A stretch of DNA of 64,000 nt from Primulina eburnea (Eukaryota > Streptophyta > Magnoliopsida > Lamiales > Gesneriaceae): assembly GCF_022965805.1 (NCBI RefSeq), contig NC_133103.1:28076329-28140328 (forward strand), written 5' to 3'. Both the position numbers and the translations under genes were made by a program. Within the stretch, counting starts at the first letter, position 1; each line of letters opens with the position of its first letter. A model generated the notes under the pieces. The model was not told the DNA's origin. It saw only the letters and a list, made by a program, of their open reading frames with translations, and made no database searches. Below, one piece after another: positions 34,752 through 47,216 of the stretch.

Positions 34752-35478
34752 TTACAACTCGTCTAATACATTTTTTCTATAAATCAATAGAACAAGCATA
34801 TCAATTCAAATCAATACACACAATAACAATAAGTATGTGATTTAGGGAAACTCAAGTATATCATACTCAAGTCGTTCTCCCGATACCACATTGACTTATA
34901 CCTTTCTTTTATTGTAGTTTTGACGTCGTTCCTGTCCGGAATTCAAAGTCTGTCAACACTCAATCTGGCAATGACAATATCAATAACACTATATCAATAT
35001 ACTACTCAAATCAATACCAATCTGGATTTAATTCAAAACCGGCGGCATAACCGCACAATCCCGATATCCTGTCAATACAATCTCAACAGATATTAATTAC
35101 AATCCATAACCAATATCCAATACAATCGGTAATCAATCAACAATCCAAATCTGTCTAATATCAATCAATATAATCTGAAAAATCATAACAATTCCATAAT
35201 CAATCTGTTTCTCAATCTGGCTTCGATTTTACGATGTCTAACATGTCAAGAACATCATATATGAATCACATCCGATTCTGACAATATCATAATTTCAAGA
35301 CATATCAAAACTTAATAAAACTTACGTCCAGTTGTAGCCTGCGTCGATAGGAATACAGTACTGAAGTCGGATTGAAATTCTGACAAACAGATCTTTCACA
35401 AAAGACGTAAGGATTTTCAACACATTCACAGAAACTTTTCTCGATTCTTTTCTGATGGTTTCTGAGGAATTAAACTTG

Positions 35479-35481
<3 letters not shown>

Positions 35482-35538
<57 letters not shown>
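35482..35538. repeat. TA microsatellite, presumed TATA region of an A LTR
   Basis: Uninterrupted TA run placed between the palindrome array and the body of the A LTR, as in the copies at 56291-56317 and 61681-61702. Confidence 0.8.
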
Positions 35539-35540
<2 letters not shown>

Positions 35541-36443
35541 TGCATGTACGGGGCAAGTGGCTTCATGTTTGTCTAACACGTCTCGCGCATATGAACAACA
35601 TCAACCGGCGCATATGCGCGAGAGCTACTGGTCTTCTCGTTTCACTTCTCGGCAGCTCGCGCATATGCGTGCCTCATCTCCACGCATATACGCGAGGTTC
35701 TCTGGAATTGTTCATTACTTATCGCACAGCTCGCGCATCTCGCGCATATGCGCGAGGTGTACTGTCCTCGCACATTCTATGTCTCACGTTACTTCAAATC
35801 GTGTCTCGGTTGTCCCTTAATAATCATATCAAATCATAATAAATCATTTCGCAGATTAACAAATAAAAATCTCGGGCATTATAAGTTTATATTTAGCATT
35901 AAATAAAATATATATAATGACTCAAAAGTCAGTTTGTATAAGTTCATATTATATATATATAATATGATCTCATGTTAAATCATTTAGAAACTTAGATTAA
36001 TAAACGGAAGCATACTTAAATCGATAATAAGAGATAACCTGGGAGATCTGAGTGCTATGGTCTTCCAGATCAACACGATTTGTCTTGAACATCTTTAAAA
36101 AGATAAGAACAATTCATATATGTCGATTTCAGACCAAGCATTCATTCTTGGTTGTTTCATAGAAGACAATGTTATTCTAGGAAGAAATTCATGTACAGAG
36201 CGTATCTATAACCTAGGCTATGGGGTAGAACTAGAAGAACTTTGGCTGCTAGGATGCGTTTTCCTCATGGACCATCCCCAATGAGGGAGTTTCTACTTTT
36301 GATCCATGTTAGCCACTATGATACAAGAAATTTTTGATTTACAAAGGCAGCATTTCTTTGGCGCACTGCAGTCCATCTTAGAGAAAACTAAGGTTGTACG
36401 TGAATATGAGGTCAACCCATTTACGCTACGTCTTTCATGAATA

Positions 36444-36682
36444 TCTATACTATTTATTAAGGTTGAGCACTTCATAAAAACTACCAAGGAGGACACCATC
36501 TTTTTTTCCAGTTTTACCCTTACAGTTATAGTAATATTACATTTTTGTTTTTTTGTTTTTTTTTTATTTCAATCATTCAAATATCAATTTAATCCCTCCA
36601 TAATTTTTCAATTTTCATTTTAGTCCATCAATAATGATAAAAAAGATTGTACACACACGCAACGCGTGTGCAGAGTAACTAG
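36444..36682 (+). mobile_element. Small non-autonomous Helitron
   Basis: It starts TCTATACTATTTATTAA with A just before (36443) and ends CTAG with T just after (36683), as expected for insertion between A and T without target duplication. A 7-bp stem hairpin, CACACGC-AAC-GCGTGTG (36654-36670), lies 8 bases before the CTAG end. Length is 239 bp with no coding capacity. Helitrons move by rolling-circle replication using helicase/Rep from other copies. Confidence 0.8.
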
Positions 36683-37698
36683 TATATATGGTACCAGAAA
36701 ACTCCTATATGCAACATCCGCAGATCGAGAAAGAAAACATAATTAGGACGGAAATGTTATATTAGTGCAGTAGTTTTTCTCTGAGGGGAGTGAAGAAGTT
36801 TGTTGATTCTTAGGCACACAGACGAGAGTGACTATGACTCTACTAGAGCTTACCAAGATTCCAAAGAACACCTAAATTGTCTCTAAAAAAAATTAATTTT
36901 TTTAGTTCTGAATCCGGAATAGGGACAGTGGACTTACCATCTGGTTCTGGTTCCTAAAATTAAGAAACCAGAACCGTAAATTAATCTTAAATTTTAAGAT
37001 CTTGAGATATATAATTAAACTACTAGATCTATAGAAATTAAATTCAATCCCTTTATTTGTTTTTTTAATAGAAAAAATATTAGGCTCCGCAATACTTTGA
37101 TGCAACTTTTCCGTATCCTTCAATTGTGTTTTCAACTTTTCGAAGTTTTGACAATTGTGATACGAGGTCAAGTGGAACAACATACCCATTTTACAAAAAA
37201 GACAAGGCTCTTGCATATTTGGTCGTGTTATCCTTATGGCATTTTCTTTTGGCTGCTAATAATAATGACACATCCTCTTCTAGAGTATATATTGATAAAT
37301 GATATCCCACAGTTCTTGGGACACGAACAAGTTAATGTTAAAACCACGGGTTTGACCGACTTCCAATATTGTGTGACGTTTTCATGAACCAACTAGAATA
37401 TTTGTCGCCATATATAGGCAATATTCTTCTTTGTGAAGGATTCAATTTGATTGGATGAGGGGATTGCAAGCTACTTTTTCTAACATAATTATAGATAAAT
37501 CGCATTTTAGCACCGTAATTGTAGTATAAATACTAACAATATGTGTATATTAATTTTATATAGTTTATGGACAAAGGACAAACAAGAATATACACGTCAA
37601 TCAAACAAAAATACATTTCCCAAAGAAATATGTAGAAGTAGGAGACAGATGAAATCAGGATTATTTCATACCCAAAGTTTAGCTTAAAATAAAAAAAA

Positions 37699-38130
37699 CA
37701 ATACATACAAATATTGATGTGATTAATTCCCTGATGCCCTGGAAAGGCACGGGTCATCTTTGGATTCAAGCGAGAAGAAAAGACCAAATCAGGATCAGAT
37801 TTTAAGTTGCTCATAAAAAACTAAGTATCTCGGATAGAAGTTAGTCAGAGCTAATATTGCTCGACCAAGGTCATCTCACTTTATCACCAGCAGATATCTT
37901 TCCAGATCGGGGGGCCTTCTCACTTGGGTCGATCGCAAGGAGACGGACCCACCAATATGGGTCCCCATGCCTATTGATTAAGGACATGGCATGGGCAGTT
38001 GTCAGAAGATATGACATGGCAGTTGAGAGAAGACGGGACATGAGCAGATGTCTAATCATGAACGGTACTGTCTAAGCATTATAATCGAGGTCAATGTCAA
38101 TACATACAAATATTGATAGGAATAATTCCC
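37699..38130. repeat. 33-bp direct repeats 399 bp apart
   Basis: CAATACATACAAATATTGAT begins both copies (37699-37731 and 38098-38130), and both end AATTCCC, with only a few mismatches between. The enclosed 366 bp is less AT-rich than its surroundings. Confidence 0.8.
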
Positions 38131-38442
38131 AGTATCAAATCTTTCGATCGAGATTTATCACAGAGTTCAATGCTAAGATTTACATAAACATAGACAACAA
38201 GTAATACTCAACAACAGAAAGAATGAGAATGGAAACTAAGAAATCTAGATGTACAGAATTTGAGTACCAATAAGTGATATTTATGTAGGAGTTGAGATGG
38301 ATATTAGATAGTTACTTGCAGCCCATATTCATATAGAAGCGTGACAGTAATCTACCGTCTACACAGAGTCAAACTTGAGCAAGGTCCCTGAAAGAATTAT
38401 TGCGCATTAATTGTCAGGAAATAATTATTAAAAAAACTTGTA

Positions 38443-39183
38443 TGTCAGAATTGAGTGTTGTGCTCAGTGTTGTCAACACGGCACACAACACAGCAGCGGA
38501 AATTTGTTATTTAATATGGACGTAACATCAACAAATGAATGCTTGAATTTCACTTATGCACAAGTATAAACACTTGTGCAACGCCTTATGGCCAAAATTC
38601 ATTAGAACACTTATATCAATCGTTTACACCAAAACAATCCTAGTGAAAAGAAAAACAAAATCAATTCCCTTGACACTCCAAGGAATTAAACATGCATCAA
38701 AATAAACCACCTAAAAACTAGATGCAGTAAATAAAACCATATTGCTTAAAATCAAATGAATTCACTCTTCGATCAACACTCTGCATCAGTGTTGTTCTTG
38801 AGTATATGAAACACCAAACATCAACACCGTCACTCGACTGACGAACTCCCGTGCTTTGTATGCAAATCTTCACACGTGAAAACTTTAGCGGCTGTCAATC
38901 AACTTCTTTATTGAGAATGGACCCTTGTATATATAGTCTCTCCTTTGACCTAGATCTTCATGGATCATTCACAACTATAAACAAGGAAACTAGAGTTTAA
39001 TAGGGATCAAACTTCAATTTAGATATCATACCTTATATCTTATAGATAATTTTCCAACTATATTGAATCATTCCTAATGATAGGATATAATAAATATCGA
39101 GAAAATCAAATCTATTAAATTTGTTTAGAAGTGCAAAATCAAAATAATATCTAAAATGAATTTGGAATAAAATATTCCTTTCA
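38443..39183 (-). repeat. Probable 3' LTR of a SIRE/Maximus-like Ty1/copia element
   Basis: On the minus strand it starts TGAAAGGAATATTTT just after a polypurine run (AAAAAGGGGGAGAA) and ends ...CTCAATTCTGACA. A TATATATA at about 38930-38938 (minus) could be its TATA box. Several GGGGGAG purine blocks precede it (39183-39290), a habit of SIRE-type elements. The partner LTR is not in the window, so the ends are approximate. Confidence 0.6.
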
Positions 39184-39200
39184 TTCTCCCCCTTTTTGCA
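39183..39200 (-). promoter_or_regulatory. Polypurine tract of the SIRE-like element
   Basis: Minus-strand GCAAAAAGGGGGAGAA directly before the LTR start. Similar GGGGGAG blocks recur at about 39240-39270. Confidence 0.6.
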
Positions 39201-39434
39201 ATTCTGGACAAAACTAACAACATGCCAAAAATATTCCAACTCCCCCTGAGTTGTAACTTGCTTCTCCCCCTGAATTATGAAGAGACAATAACAAAGAGAA
39301 GTAAGCATCAAACAAGTTTATTAGAAACAAAAACAACCTAGGCATAAATCAAAAACAAAACAACATAGGGAAGGAGCAACACATGAGCCTAATCAACTTG
39401 TTCATCTTCTTGATTAGCATTCGAGGGACCAGCC

Positions 39435-40156
39435 TCAGCATCTCCCTCTTTTCAGAATGCACACCGACCTCAAGAGCAGTCTATAGTTCACAATCAATTT
39501 TTCATAATAAGTAATTGTGCAATCGAATTGGCTGATCAGGTTGGTTGCGGAGACAATGGTATCCCGTGCTTGTTGAATCTGTTGAAGCCCAAACGCAATT
39601 TGTGCATGAACCTCGGGGACTATCAAAGTAATATAATCATTTGAGTTTGAGTGGACGAGGTAGGAGTGTTGCCAACACCAGGGGCAACACCAGAAGATTC
39701 CACGTTGGCCGACCAGGGAAGGTCAACTTTCCGATTACCTCGGAGAAAAGCAGGATTAATTTTTAAAGGTTCTCCGATCGTCGTTAGTTGATCATCTTCA
39801 TCCGGCACAAACCCTTGAGATTCAAGCAGCCCAAATATAAGAGAGGGAAAGGGCAATTTTACTGACTTCATCTGGCCTTCAGCAAACTGCATGACAGTGG
39901 TGAAGACCAACTGTCCAAAATTAAAAGGACGCCCGATGCCTATAGAGAACAAGACAATGGCTTGTGGCCGTGTGACCACAGTGGAGTTTGTAGATGGGGT
40001 CCAGTTTCGAATTGCTATTTTGTGTAGCACAGAGTAAAACGAAGTAAGGTTTGCTGCAGAAAGTCGTTGAGGTAGGTATGGAAATGTAGAGATAAATCCG
40101 CCAGTGAGCACAGAGGTGATAGTGTCAATGTGAGGAAGGTCAGGAAAATCAGCTTC
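39435..40156 (-). pseudogene. Env-like frame of a SIRE/Maximus-like Ty1/copia element, cut by element C
   Basis: The frame is open from the junction with element C (40156) to 39623, then shifts near 39625 into a second frame ending at 39435. Residues such as IRNWTPSTNSTVV, FSIGIGRPFNFGQLVF and SLIFGLLESQGFVP match the pattern of the extra 3' frame of SIRE-type copia elements, often called env-like, whose role is unproven. It lies upstream of the polypurine blocks and 3' LTR, as expected. No start codon is assigned because the 5' part was displaced by element C, and it is not seen on the far side within the window. Confidence 0.6.
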
Positions 40157-42100
40157 TGTGGGGCCCTTAGCTCCTAATCGTTATTACAATGCAATCTGAT
40201 TAGGGTTAATTAATCACAGCGGAAAACGAGTTTAATTTTTCTTTACAATGAGCCCAAGTCATTTTATTTTAATACTAAAAATAGTATCTCATCTCACATC
40301 ATAATCATGCCCACACGTAATCACAACCAATCACATACAAACATCTCATACCCTCGGGACATGCCCCGGTGTATAGATACATATACATATATACTGGGAA
40401 CAAGACATAAACATAAACCTCAGCCCAAGCTGTGGCTCCCACCAGAAGTACCCTCTCCGGTCTCCTGATATCCTGGAGTACCTGCCATTGTCCACACACA
40501 AAGACAACAACAGCCCCCCTTGGGGGTGAGCAAAGCTCCGTATGGAACAACCAATCATATATACCACAGATATCTAAACAATGATATATGGTATGCAATG
40601 CATGTATGTTGTGGAGGTATCAGGTCAAATGCCCATCCACTGAGCACATGTCAGAATCAATCGAATCGCTATCAAATCAAATCAATGCTCGAGCTGGCAC
40701 ACCGGCCGATATAGGAATACACGTATGATAGCGTCGGCAAAGCGCCATCAAATCCCACATCTCATATCCAATCATATGGGGCCACAATTGTCTATGCTTT
40801 ACGGGTCATATAATACCGGCATAGCGATTGTGTTCACAAACCCCGGAATCCAATCCAATCATATCAAGGTATCCAAGGATCATAGCTCAACGTGCATGTC
40901 ATGTATCGATGTATGCATAAAATGATGTGTGTTAACAAAACATTTATTTTATACATCGATATTCAAATCATAAGGTCATGTATGCCACATCAAATCAACA
41001 AATAGGCATATAGACACGTATTCCAATCCAATCAATCCAATCATATATCATATAATACAGATACCTGTCGTATGTTACCCGGTCGCAACATACCTCAATT
41101 CTTCGTTCCAGTTGATGTAGCTTGAAGATACCAATATAATAATCTATCTACATCAATAACATATCCATTTCAATCAATAACATCATTCAATATCAACAAT
41201 ATAAGTTTCAAATATCTTTTGAAACTTTGAAATTTCATATCAAATCGAAATCATTATATAATTCCATTTCGACTTCGAATACAAGTTTCTTGCCGATTAT
41301 TCTACCGCATATATAACCGACAAATAATTCTTCAATCTCAATCAAATGATTAAAATTCTCTAATTATAATAAATTGAGAATAATTCAAAATAACATCACT
41401 ATAATCATCTCTTCTTCGTTAAAATCATACACTATTCAACAATCTTCAATTCTAGTATGATTTAACAATTTATCGGATTTATTCCAAAAATCGACGAATT
41501 TAAAACATCACCAAAACTATAAAATTTATACCTCAAATCGAAGACCTCGTGTCAACGATCCCAGATCTGAAGTCGGTTCGTCGATTGGATAAACCGATAA
41601 GTCGCACGATCGAAAAGAAAATTCGAAAACCTTATTTTTCCCCTCTCTCTCCTCTCGGCTTTCTTCTATGCGAAAGATGAATTGTGAATTCATTCTTTAC
41701 GTTCAAATTTATCCTTTTCTCTTTTTATTTTTTTTATTTTTTTTAATATTATATTTATTATTATATTATATTAATAATAATATAATAGTAATATAATATA
41801 ATATAATATATACTATTTAACATTTCAACTTCGGTATATCCTTTCGGACCATTCAAACGATCCAATTTTTCAAAACTCAAAACATAAAACTTCTATATCT
41901 TTGAGTTTTCTACGTCATATCCAAATCTCAAATCATTTGGGCTTCATATGAAAAAGATATATCACTATTTACCATTTTGCCCTTAAAATTAATTCATTAT
42001 TTTTCAACTTATTTACGAAAATGCCATCAAAATAAATTGAATATTTTTCAACTTATTTATCAAAATGCCATTAAAGCTATTTTAGTCTCGGGGTCTCACA
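40157..42100 (-). repeat. 3' LTR of element C
   Basis: On the minus strand TGTGAGACCCCGAGAC...GGGCCCCACA, 1944 bp. An AT-rich tract with TAATA repeats lies at about 41730-41820, near its start. Confidence 0.93.
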
Positions 42101-42120
42101 TTTCTCCCCCTCTTAAAAGA
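42101..42120 (-). promoter_or_regulatory. Polypurine tract of element C
   Basis: Minus-strand TTTTAAGAGGGGGAGAAA next to the 3' LTR. Confidence 0.85.
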
Positions 42121-42178
42121 TTTCGTCCTCGAAATCTCAAACATCTCTATAAACATAACATTAGCAAACATATATATG

Positions 42179-43422
42179 TCACCAGTTATAGTACATATCA
42201 AAACTAAAATCAGTAAATGGATCATTATACATTGAATACAATGGAACAGGTGGAATATCATCAAAAAAGTGCGGATATGATTCCCGCATCTTGCTTTCCA
42301 ATTCCCACGTTGACTCTTCTACCCCATGTCGTGTCCATTGTACTCGAACCAACAGAATCGATTTGTTTCTCAATATCTTTTCCTTTCGATCCATAATGCG
42401 AACAGGTTGTTCAACATAGGAAAGAAAAGGATCCAGTTCAACCTCATCAGGTGCAAGCACATGTGATGGATCTGGTTCATATTTTCTCAGCATAGAAACA
42501 TGAAATACATCGTGAATAGCGGATAGAGCTGGTGGCAATGCCAATCGATATGCAAGATCACCAACTCGATCGAGAATCTCGTATGGACCAACATAACGAG
42601 GAGATAACTTCCCTCGCATACCAAATCTAACAGTGCCTCTAAAGGGAGATGTTTTCAAAAACACTCTGTCACCTTTCTGGAATTCCAAGGGTCGTCTTCG
42701 TTTATTCGCATAACTCGTTTGACGATCCTGAGCAGCTTTCATCCGCTGTCGAATCAACTGAACCTTATCATTCATTTCATGTATCTCAGGTCCAGTCAAT
42801 TGTTTTTCACCAATCTCATCCCAGAATAGCGGTGATCTACATCGTCTCCCATATAGAGCTTCAAACGGTGCCATACCGATACTCGTTTGAAAGCTATTAT
42901 TATACGAAAATTCAACCAATGGTAAGGCATCTTGCCATCCCATTCTGAAGTCCATCACAATCGCACGCAACATACCCTATAAAGTTTGAATCGTACGCTC
43001 AGTCTGGCCATCAGTTTGAGGATGATAAGCAGTACTCATAGCCAAACGCGTACCCATCACTTCTTGAAAACTACCCCAGAATTTAGAAGCAAATCTGGGA
43101 TCACGATCAGATACAATCGAGACTGGCACACCGTGCAGTCTCACAACATTCTCAATGTATAAACGAGTCATTTTCTTATAAGGATAAGTCCGCTCATACG
43201 GAATAAAATGTGCAGATTTCGAAAGCCGATCAATAATCACCCAAATAGCATCACAACTCTTGGCGAACGAGGTAAATGAGTCACAAAATCCATAGCAATA
43301 TGTTCCCAATTCCATTCTGGGATTTCAAGACTATGGAGCAATCCTCCAGGTTTCATTCTCTCGGCTTTCACTTGCTGGCAGACAAGACATTTCGAAATAA
43401 ACTCATCAATGTCCTTCTTCAT
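42179..43422 (-). pseudogene. Integrase and chromodomain-like end of element C
   Basis: The zinc end (CLVCQQVKAERMKPGG) and start of the core ([12 protein letters not shown]) lie in one frame (43422-43237). The rest of the core ([24 protein letters not shown]) lies in another (43315-42977). After a TAG at 42979-42977 the same frame runs on with [20 protein letters not shown], the [15 protein letters not shown] domain and a [17 protein letters not shown] chromodomain-like end. The DDE residues are visible. The frameshift lies near 43250-43310. Confidence 0.9.
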
Positions 43423-43451
43423 ACGTCACCACCAGAATTGAGGTCTCAAAG

Positions 43452-44993
43452 TCAATACATTTTCCGACCTCCAGGGTGAATACTGTATTTGCTACAATGT
43501 GCTTCTCGAAGAAGGGCAGATCTCAAATCAGAGTCGTCAGGAACTACCAGCCGAACATTAAGTCGTAAAGAACCATCAGAAGAAATCTGAAATCCAGACT
43601 GATGTCTTGCAGATACAAGTTCTTTCGACTTTTGGATCTGGGCATCGCTTCGTTGGGCCTTTCGTATTTTCGATATCAAATTCGGCTCAATTTGCAATGC
43701 TGAGACAGTGACAGAATTCCAATTCGAGTGAAAAGTCCAACCAGAAGTACATATATCCTCATGTACCTTGGCGACACTGACAGAAGCTAAAACAGAATCA
43801 TAAACTTTACGGCTCAGGGCATCCGCAGTAACATTCACCGATCCAGGGTGATATTGAATCTCACAATCAAAATCCTTCAGGAGATTCATCCACCTGCGTT
43901 GCCTCATATTCAGATCAGATTGAGAAAAGAAATATTTCAGAATCTTATGGTCCGAATAGATAACAAACTTTTCTCCGTACAAGTAATGGCGCCAAATCTT
44001 CAAAGCAAACATAATGGCAGCCAATTCGAGATCATGAACAGGATAACGTGTTTCATGAGATTTCAATTGACGAGACGCATAAGCAACCACCTTGCCATGT
44101 TGCATCAGAACACAGCCCAAACCTTTACCAGACGCATCTGTACAAACCACAAATCCTCCGGTACCTGAAGGAATAGTAAGCACAGGTGTTGCGGTCAATC
44201 TCGTCTTCAATTCAAGGAAACTAGCTTCACATTCATCTGACCAAATGAATCGCTGATTCTTCTGTGTCAGTTGAGTAATAGGTTTAGCTATCTTCGAAAA
44301 TCCTTCAATAAAACGACGATAATATCCAGCTAAACCCATGAAGCTACGGATCTCAGGAATATTCGTAGGTCTCGGCCAATTCAATACAGCTTCGACCTTC
44401 GCATGATCAACAGATATGCCATGTCTCGAAATGACGTGGCCCAGAAATACCACTTTGTCCATCCAGAATTCGCATTAGGACAATTTAGCATATAAATGAC
44501 TAGTACGAAGAGTTTGAAGTACCAGTCTCAGATGTTCAGCATGCTCCTTTTTCGATTTCGAGTACACAAGAATATCACCAATAAAAACAATAACGAATCG
44601 GTCTAAATAATCTCGGAATACCCGATTCATTAAATCCATAAAGATAGCAGGAGCATTCATAAGACCAAAAGGCATAACCAAGAATTCATAGGGGCCATAC
44701 CTCGTACGAAAAGCAGTTTTGGGCACATCTTCGTCTCGAACTCATACTTGATGATACCCAGAACGAAGATCAATCTTAGAGTAAACAGAAGTACCCTGAA
44801 GCTGATCAAATAAATCATCAATACGAGGAAGTGGGTACTTATTTTTCACAGTAGCCCGATTCAGCTGTCTATAGTCGATACACATTCGCATCGTACCATC
44901 TTTCTTTCTAACAAATAAAACTGGAGCTCCCCAAGGTGATACACTCGGTCGAATATATCCCTTATCGAGAAGATCCTGTAATTGTTCTTTCAA
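43452..44993 (-). pseudogene. Reverse transcriptase and RNase H of element C
   Basis: One frame holds RT fingers ([21 protein letters not shown]), palm ([20 protein letters not shown]) and RNase H ([27 protein letters not shown]), then the start of the integrase zinc end. Stops fall at TGA 44744-44742 (an Arg codon position, CGA-to-TGA type) and TAA 44477-44475. The active site reads FIGDILVYS where FIDD is expected, so the first of the two catalytic Asp is lost. The frame ends by a shift near 43455. Confidence 0.92.
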
Positions 44994-45785
44994 TTATTTC
45001 AATTCCAGGGGTGCCATGCGATAAGGAGCTTTAGAAATAGGCGCAGTCCCCGGCACAAGATCAATACTAAACTCAACTTCTCGATGAGGAGGAAAATCAG
45101 GAATCTCATCGGGAAATACATCCGGGAATTCTTTCGCAACTGGAATTTCAGATAAAGAAGACTCCTTCTTCGAAATGTCAATAGCGTAGATAAGATAGCC
45201 CTCATCTCCGCTAGTCAACAATCGAGACATTCCCAAGGAAGATACCAATGGAATTTTGGCTAGGGAACCCTTGCCATAAAAATTCCACTTGGGTCCATCA
45301 ATCGGTCGAAATCGAACCACTCCATGACAACAATCAACAGTAGCTCGATTTGTCATCAAGATATCCATGCCAACAATACAATCAAAGTCGTGCATAGGGA
45401 GGACAATCAAATTCAGAAATATCACATTATCCTCATAGATCAGTACACAATTATGCACAACTGTTTCAGACAAAATAATCTTCCCTGCTGGCGTGGCTAT
45501 CGACAAAGTATCATATAACGGGGTACACTCAATATCGTGAGATGCAACAAATGCATGAGATATGAATGAATGAGATGCTCCTGTATCAAATAAAACACGT
45601 GCAGGATAATCGCAAAGCGTGCAAATACCTGCAATCACACCACCAGGAGCTTCTCTCGCCTGATCCTCAGTCATGGCGTACACTCTCACTTGAGGAGGAA
45701 CTTGGGCACTCTGACCACCCGGTCCTCGATATCGTGGGACATTCGACTGCTGAAAGGATGGAACAGGAACAGAAGTTCTCATCAT
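44994..45785 (-). pseudogene. Protease and linker of element C
   Basis: VLFDTGASHSFISHAF is the aspartic protease site. The frame continues through FDCIVGMDILMTN to PDVFPDEIPDFPPHREVEFSIDL, the usual lead-in to RT, and stops at TAA 44996-44994 in the same frame as RT. Upstream it is joined to the gag zinc region by a frameshift and a stop. Confidence 0.88.
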
Positions 45786-46690
45786 ACTAGGGCCACCTCT
45801 AAATCCTGGCTGGGGTTGAGCAGAAGTCGTACCCCTGTTCGGACATACTCGAGAGAAATGGCATTCCTGCCCACATTAATAACAAGTACCAAACATACCT
45901 CGACACTGCTCGATAGTATGTTTACCCCCACAATGGCTACACTAAGGAGCAATCACAGGACTCCCTCTCTGTGATCCACTAGAACTCGAAGAAGACGAAG
46001 AAGCAAAGCCAGTCTTCTTGAACTTCTTACCCCTCGGTCGCAAAGTAGGCTGCTGAGCTGACACCGGAGGTGGAGGAGTATACTGTGGACCTCTCCCCTA
46101 AGTCCAGCCTCGGCTACCTTAGCTCGTTCAACTGCCTCTGCGTAGCTGGTAGGCAATCCAGAAACAACATAGGTATAAAAAGTAGGATGTAAACCATTTA
46201 CAAACCTGTTATATTTTGCCCTCGCATTTCCAGCTACGTGAGGTGCATACTTCAGTAAAGTATAAAATTTCGAAGCATACTCTGCAACAGTCATCGTTCC
46301 CTGCTGCAGATTATTGAATTCATTCTCTTGAGCAGTATAATACGAAAGAGGGGAATACTGCTCCAAAAACTGGGCCTTGAAGACATCCCATGTGACTTCA
46401 GTCCCGGCCTCTTTCAATCCAATCTCAGCAGCTTCCCACCAAGATTTAGCTCGGTCTTTCAACTGATAGAGAGCAAGTTTCAGTCTCCGAGCCTTGGAAT
46501 ACTCAACAATATTAAACAAGTGCTCGATATCCTTCAGCCAGGCCTCAGCTCTTTCAGCACTCTCAGTGCCAAAGAACCTCGGTGGTTTCAGATCCTGGAA
46601 TCGAGCCATCACAACATCCATGGACAACCCTTCAAATTGCCCAACAATCCTCTCAGTACTGCTACTCGCAGTTTCATTTGTGTGATCCAT
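45785..46690 (-). pseudogene. Gag of element C
   Basis: ATG 46690 (MDHTNETASSSTER) lies about 190 bases after the primer site. Capsid residues ESAERAEAWLKDIEHLF, LKDRAKSWWEAAE, FLEQYSP and TVAEYASKFYTLLKYAP are those of plant gypsy gag. The frame shifts near 46100. The zinc-knuckle region (45840-45960) reads through a TAA at a Cys-rich site, so RNA binding would be lost in this copy. Confidence 0.88.
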
Positions 46691-46885
46691 CTACAAATCA
46701 AAAGATGAATATCACAATTCAATATCAATTTCATAATCTCATCACCTCATATCATCAATCTCATCAAATACTTACTCAAATCAAATCACATAAGAGCAAG
46801 TAATACAGATAAATCAAACACATACGCACAATTCATTTGTGCCTATTCAAGTGTACACAAGACTCAACAGAGCATTCCCAGCTAG

Positions 46886-46897
46886 GCTCTGATACCA
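46886..46897 (-). promoter_or_regulatory. Primer binding site of element C (initiator tRNA-Met type)
   Basis: Minus-strand TGGTATCAGAGC, five bases inside the 5' LTR. Confidence 0.93.
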
Positions 46898-47216
46898 TCT
46901 AGTGTGGGGCCCTTAGCTCCTAATCGTTATTACAATGCAATCTGATTAGAGTCAATTAATCACAGCGGAAAACGAGTTTAATTTTTCTTTACAATGAGCC
47001 CAAGTCAGTTTATTTTAATACTAAAAATAGTATCTCATCTCACGCCATAATCATACCCACACGTAATCACAACCAATCACATACAAACATCTCATATCCT
47101 CGGGACATGCCCCGGTATATAGATACATATACATATATACTGGGAACAAGACATAAGCATAAATCTCAGCCCAAGCTGTGGCTCCCACCAGAAGTACCCT
47201 CTCCGGTCTCCTGATA

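Larger units (their letters stand above)
30654..35883 (-). mobile_element. Solo A-family LTR with nested insertions
   Basis: The left edge is TGTGGGGACTCGGACGCTAATC and the right edge TCGGGCATTATA (ACA changed to ATA). The target duplication AGTTT is perfect (30649-30653 and 35884-35888). About 1.8 kb is A LTR; the rest is a solo B LTR (31363-34127) and a 624-bp composite (34128-34751). A TA tract (35482-35538) and palindromes (35577-35760) keep the order seen in the other A LTRs. Confidence 0.9.
35884..38442. other. Low-copy sequence of unknown nature
   Basis: About 2.5 kb outside any recognised LTR. It holds a small Helitron (36444-36682) and a pair of 33-bp direct repeats. Short open frames (for example minus 37216-36902, with CLFCKMGMLFH) are not recognised. 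No conserved gene could be assigned. Confidence 0.55.

Noticed and set aside
35539..35839. Arg-rich frames with repeated ICAR-type words (also 55979-56270 and 61345-61658)
   Set aside because: They come from translating the GCGCATATGCGC palindromes; the frame is open on both strands and has no gene context.
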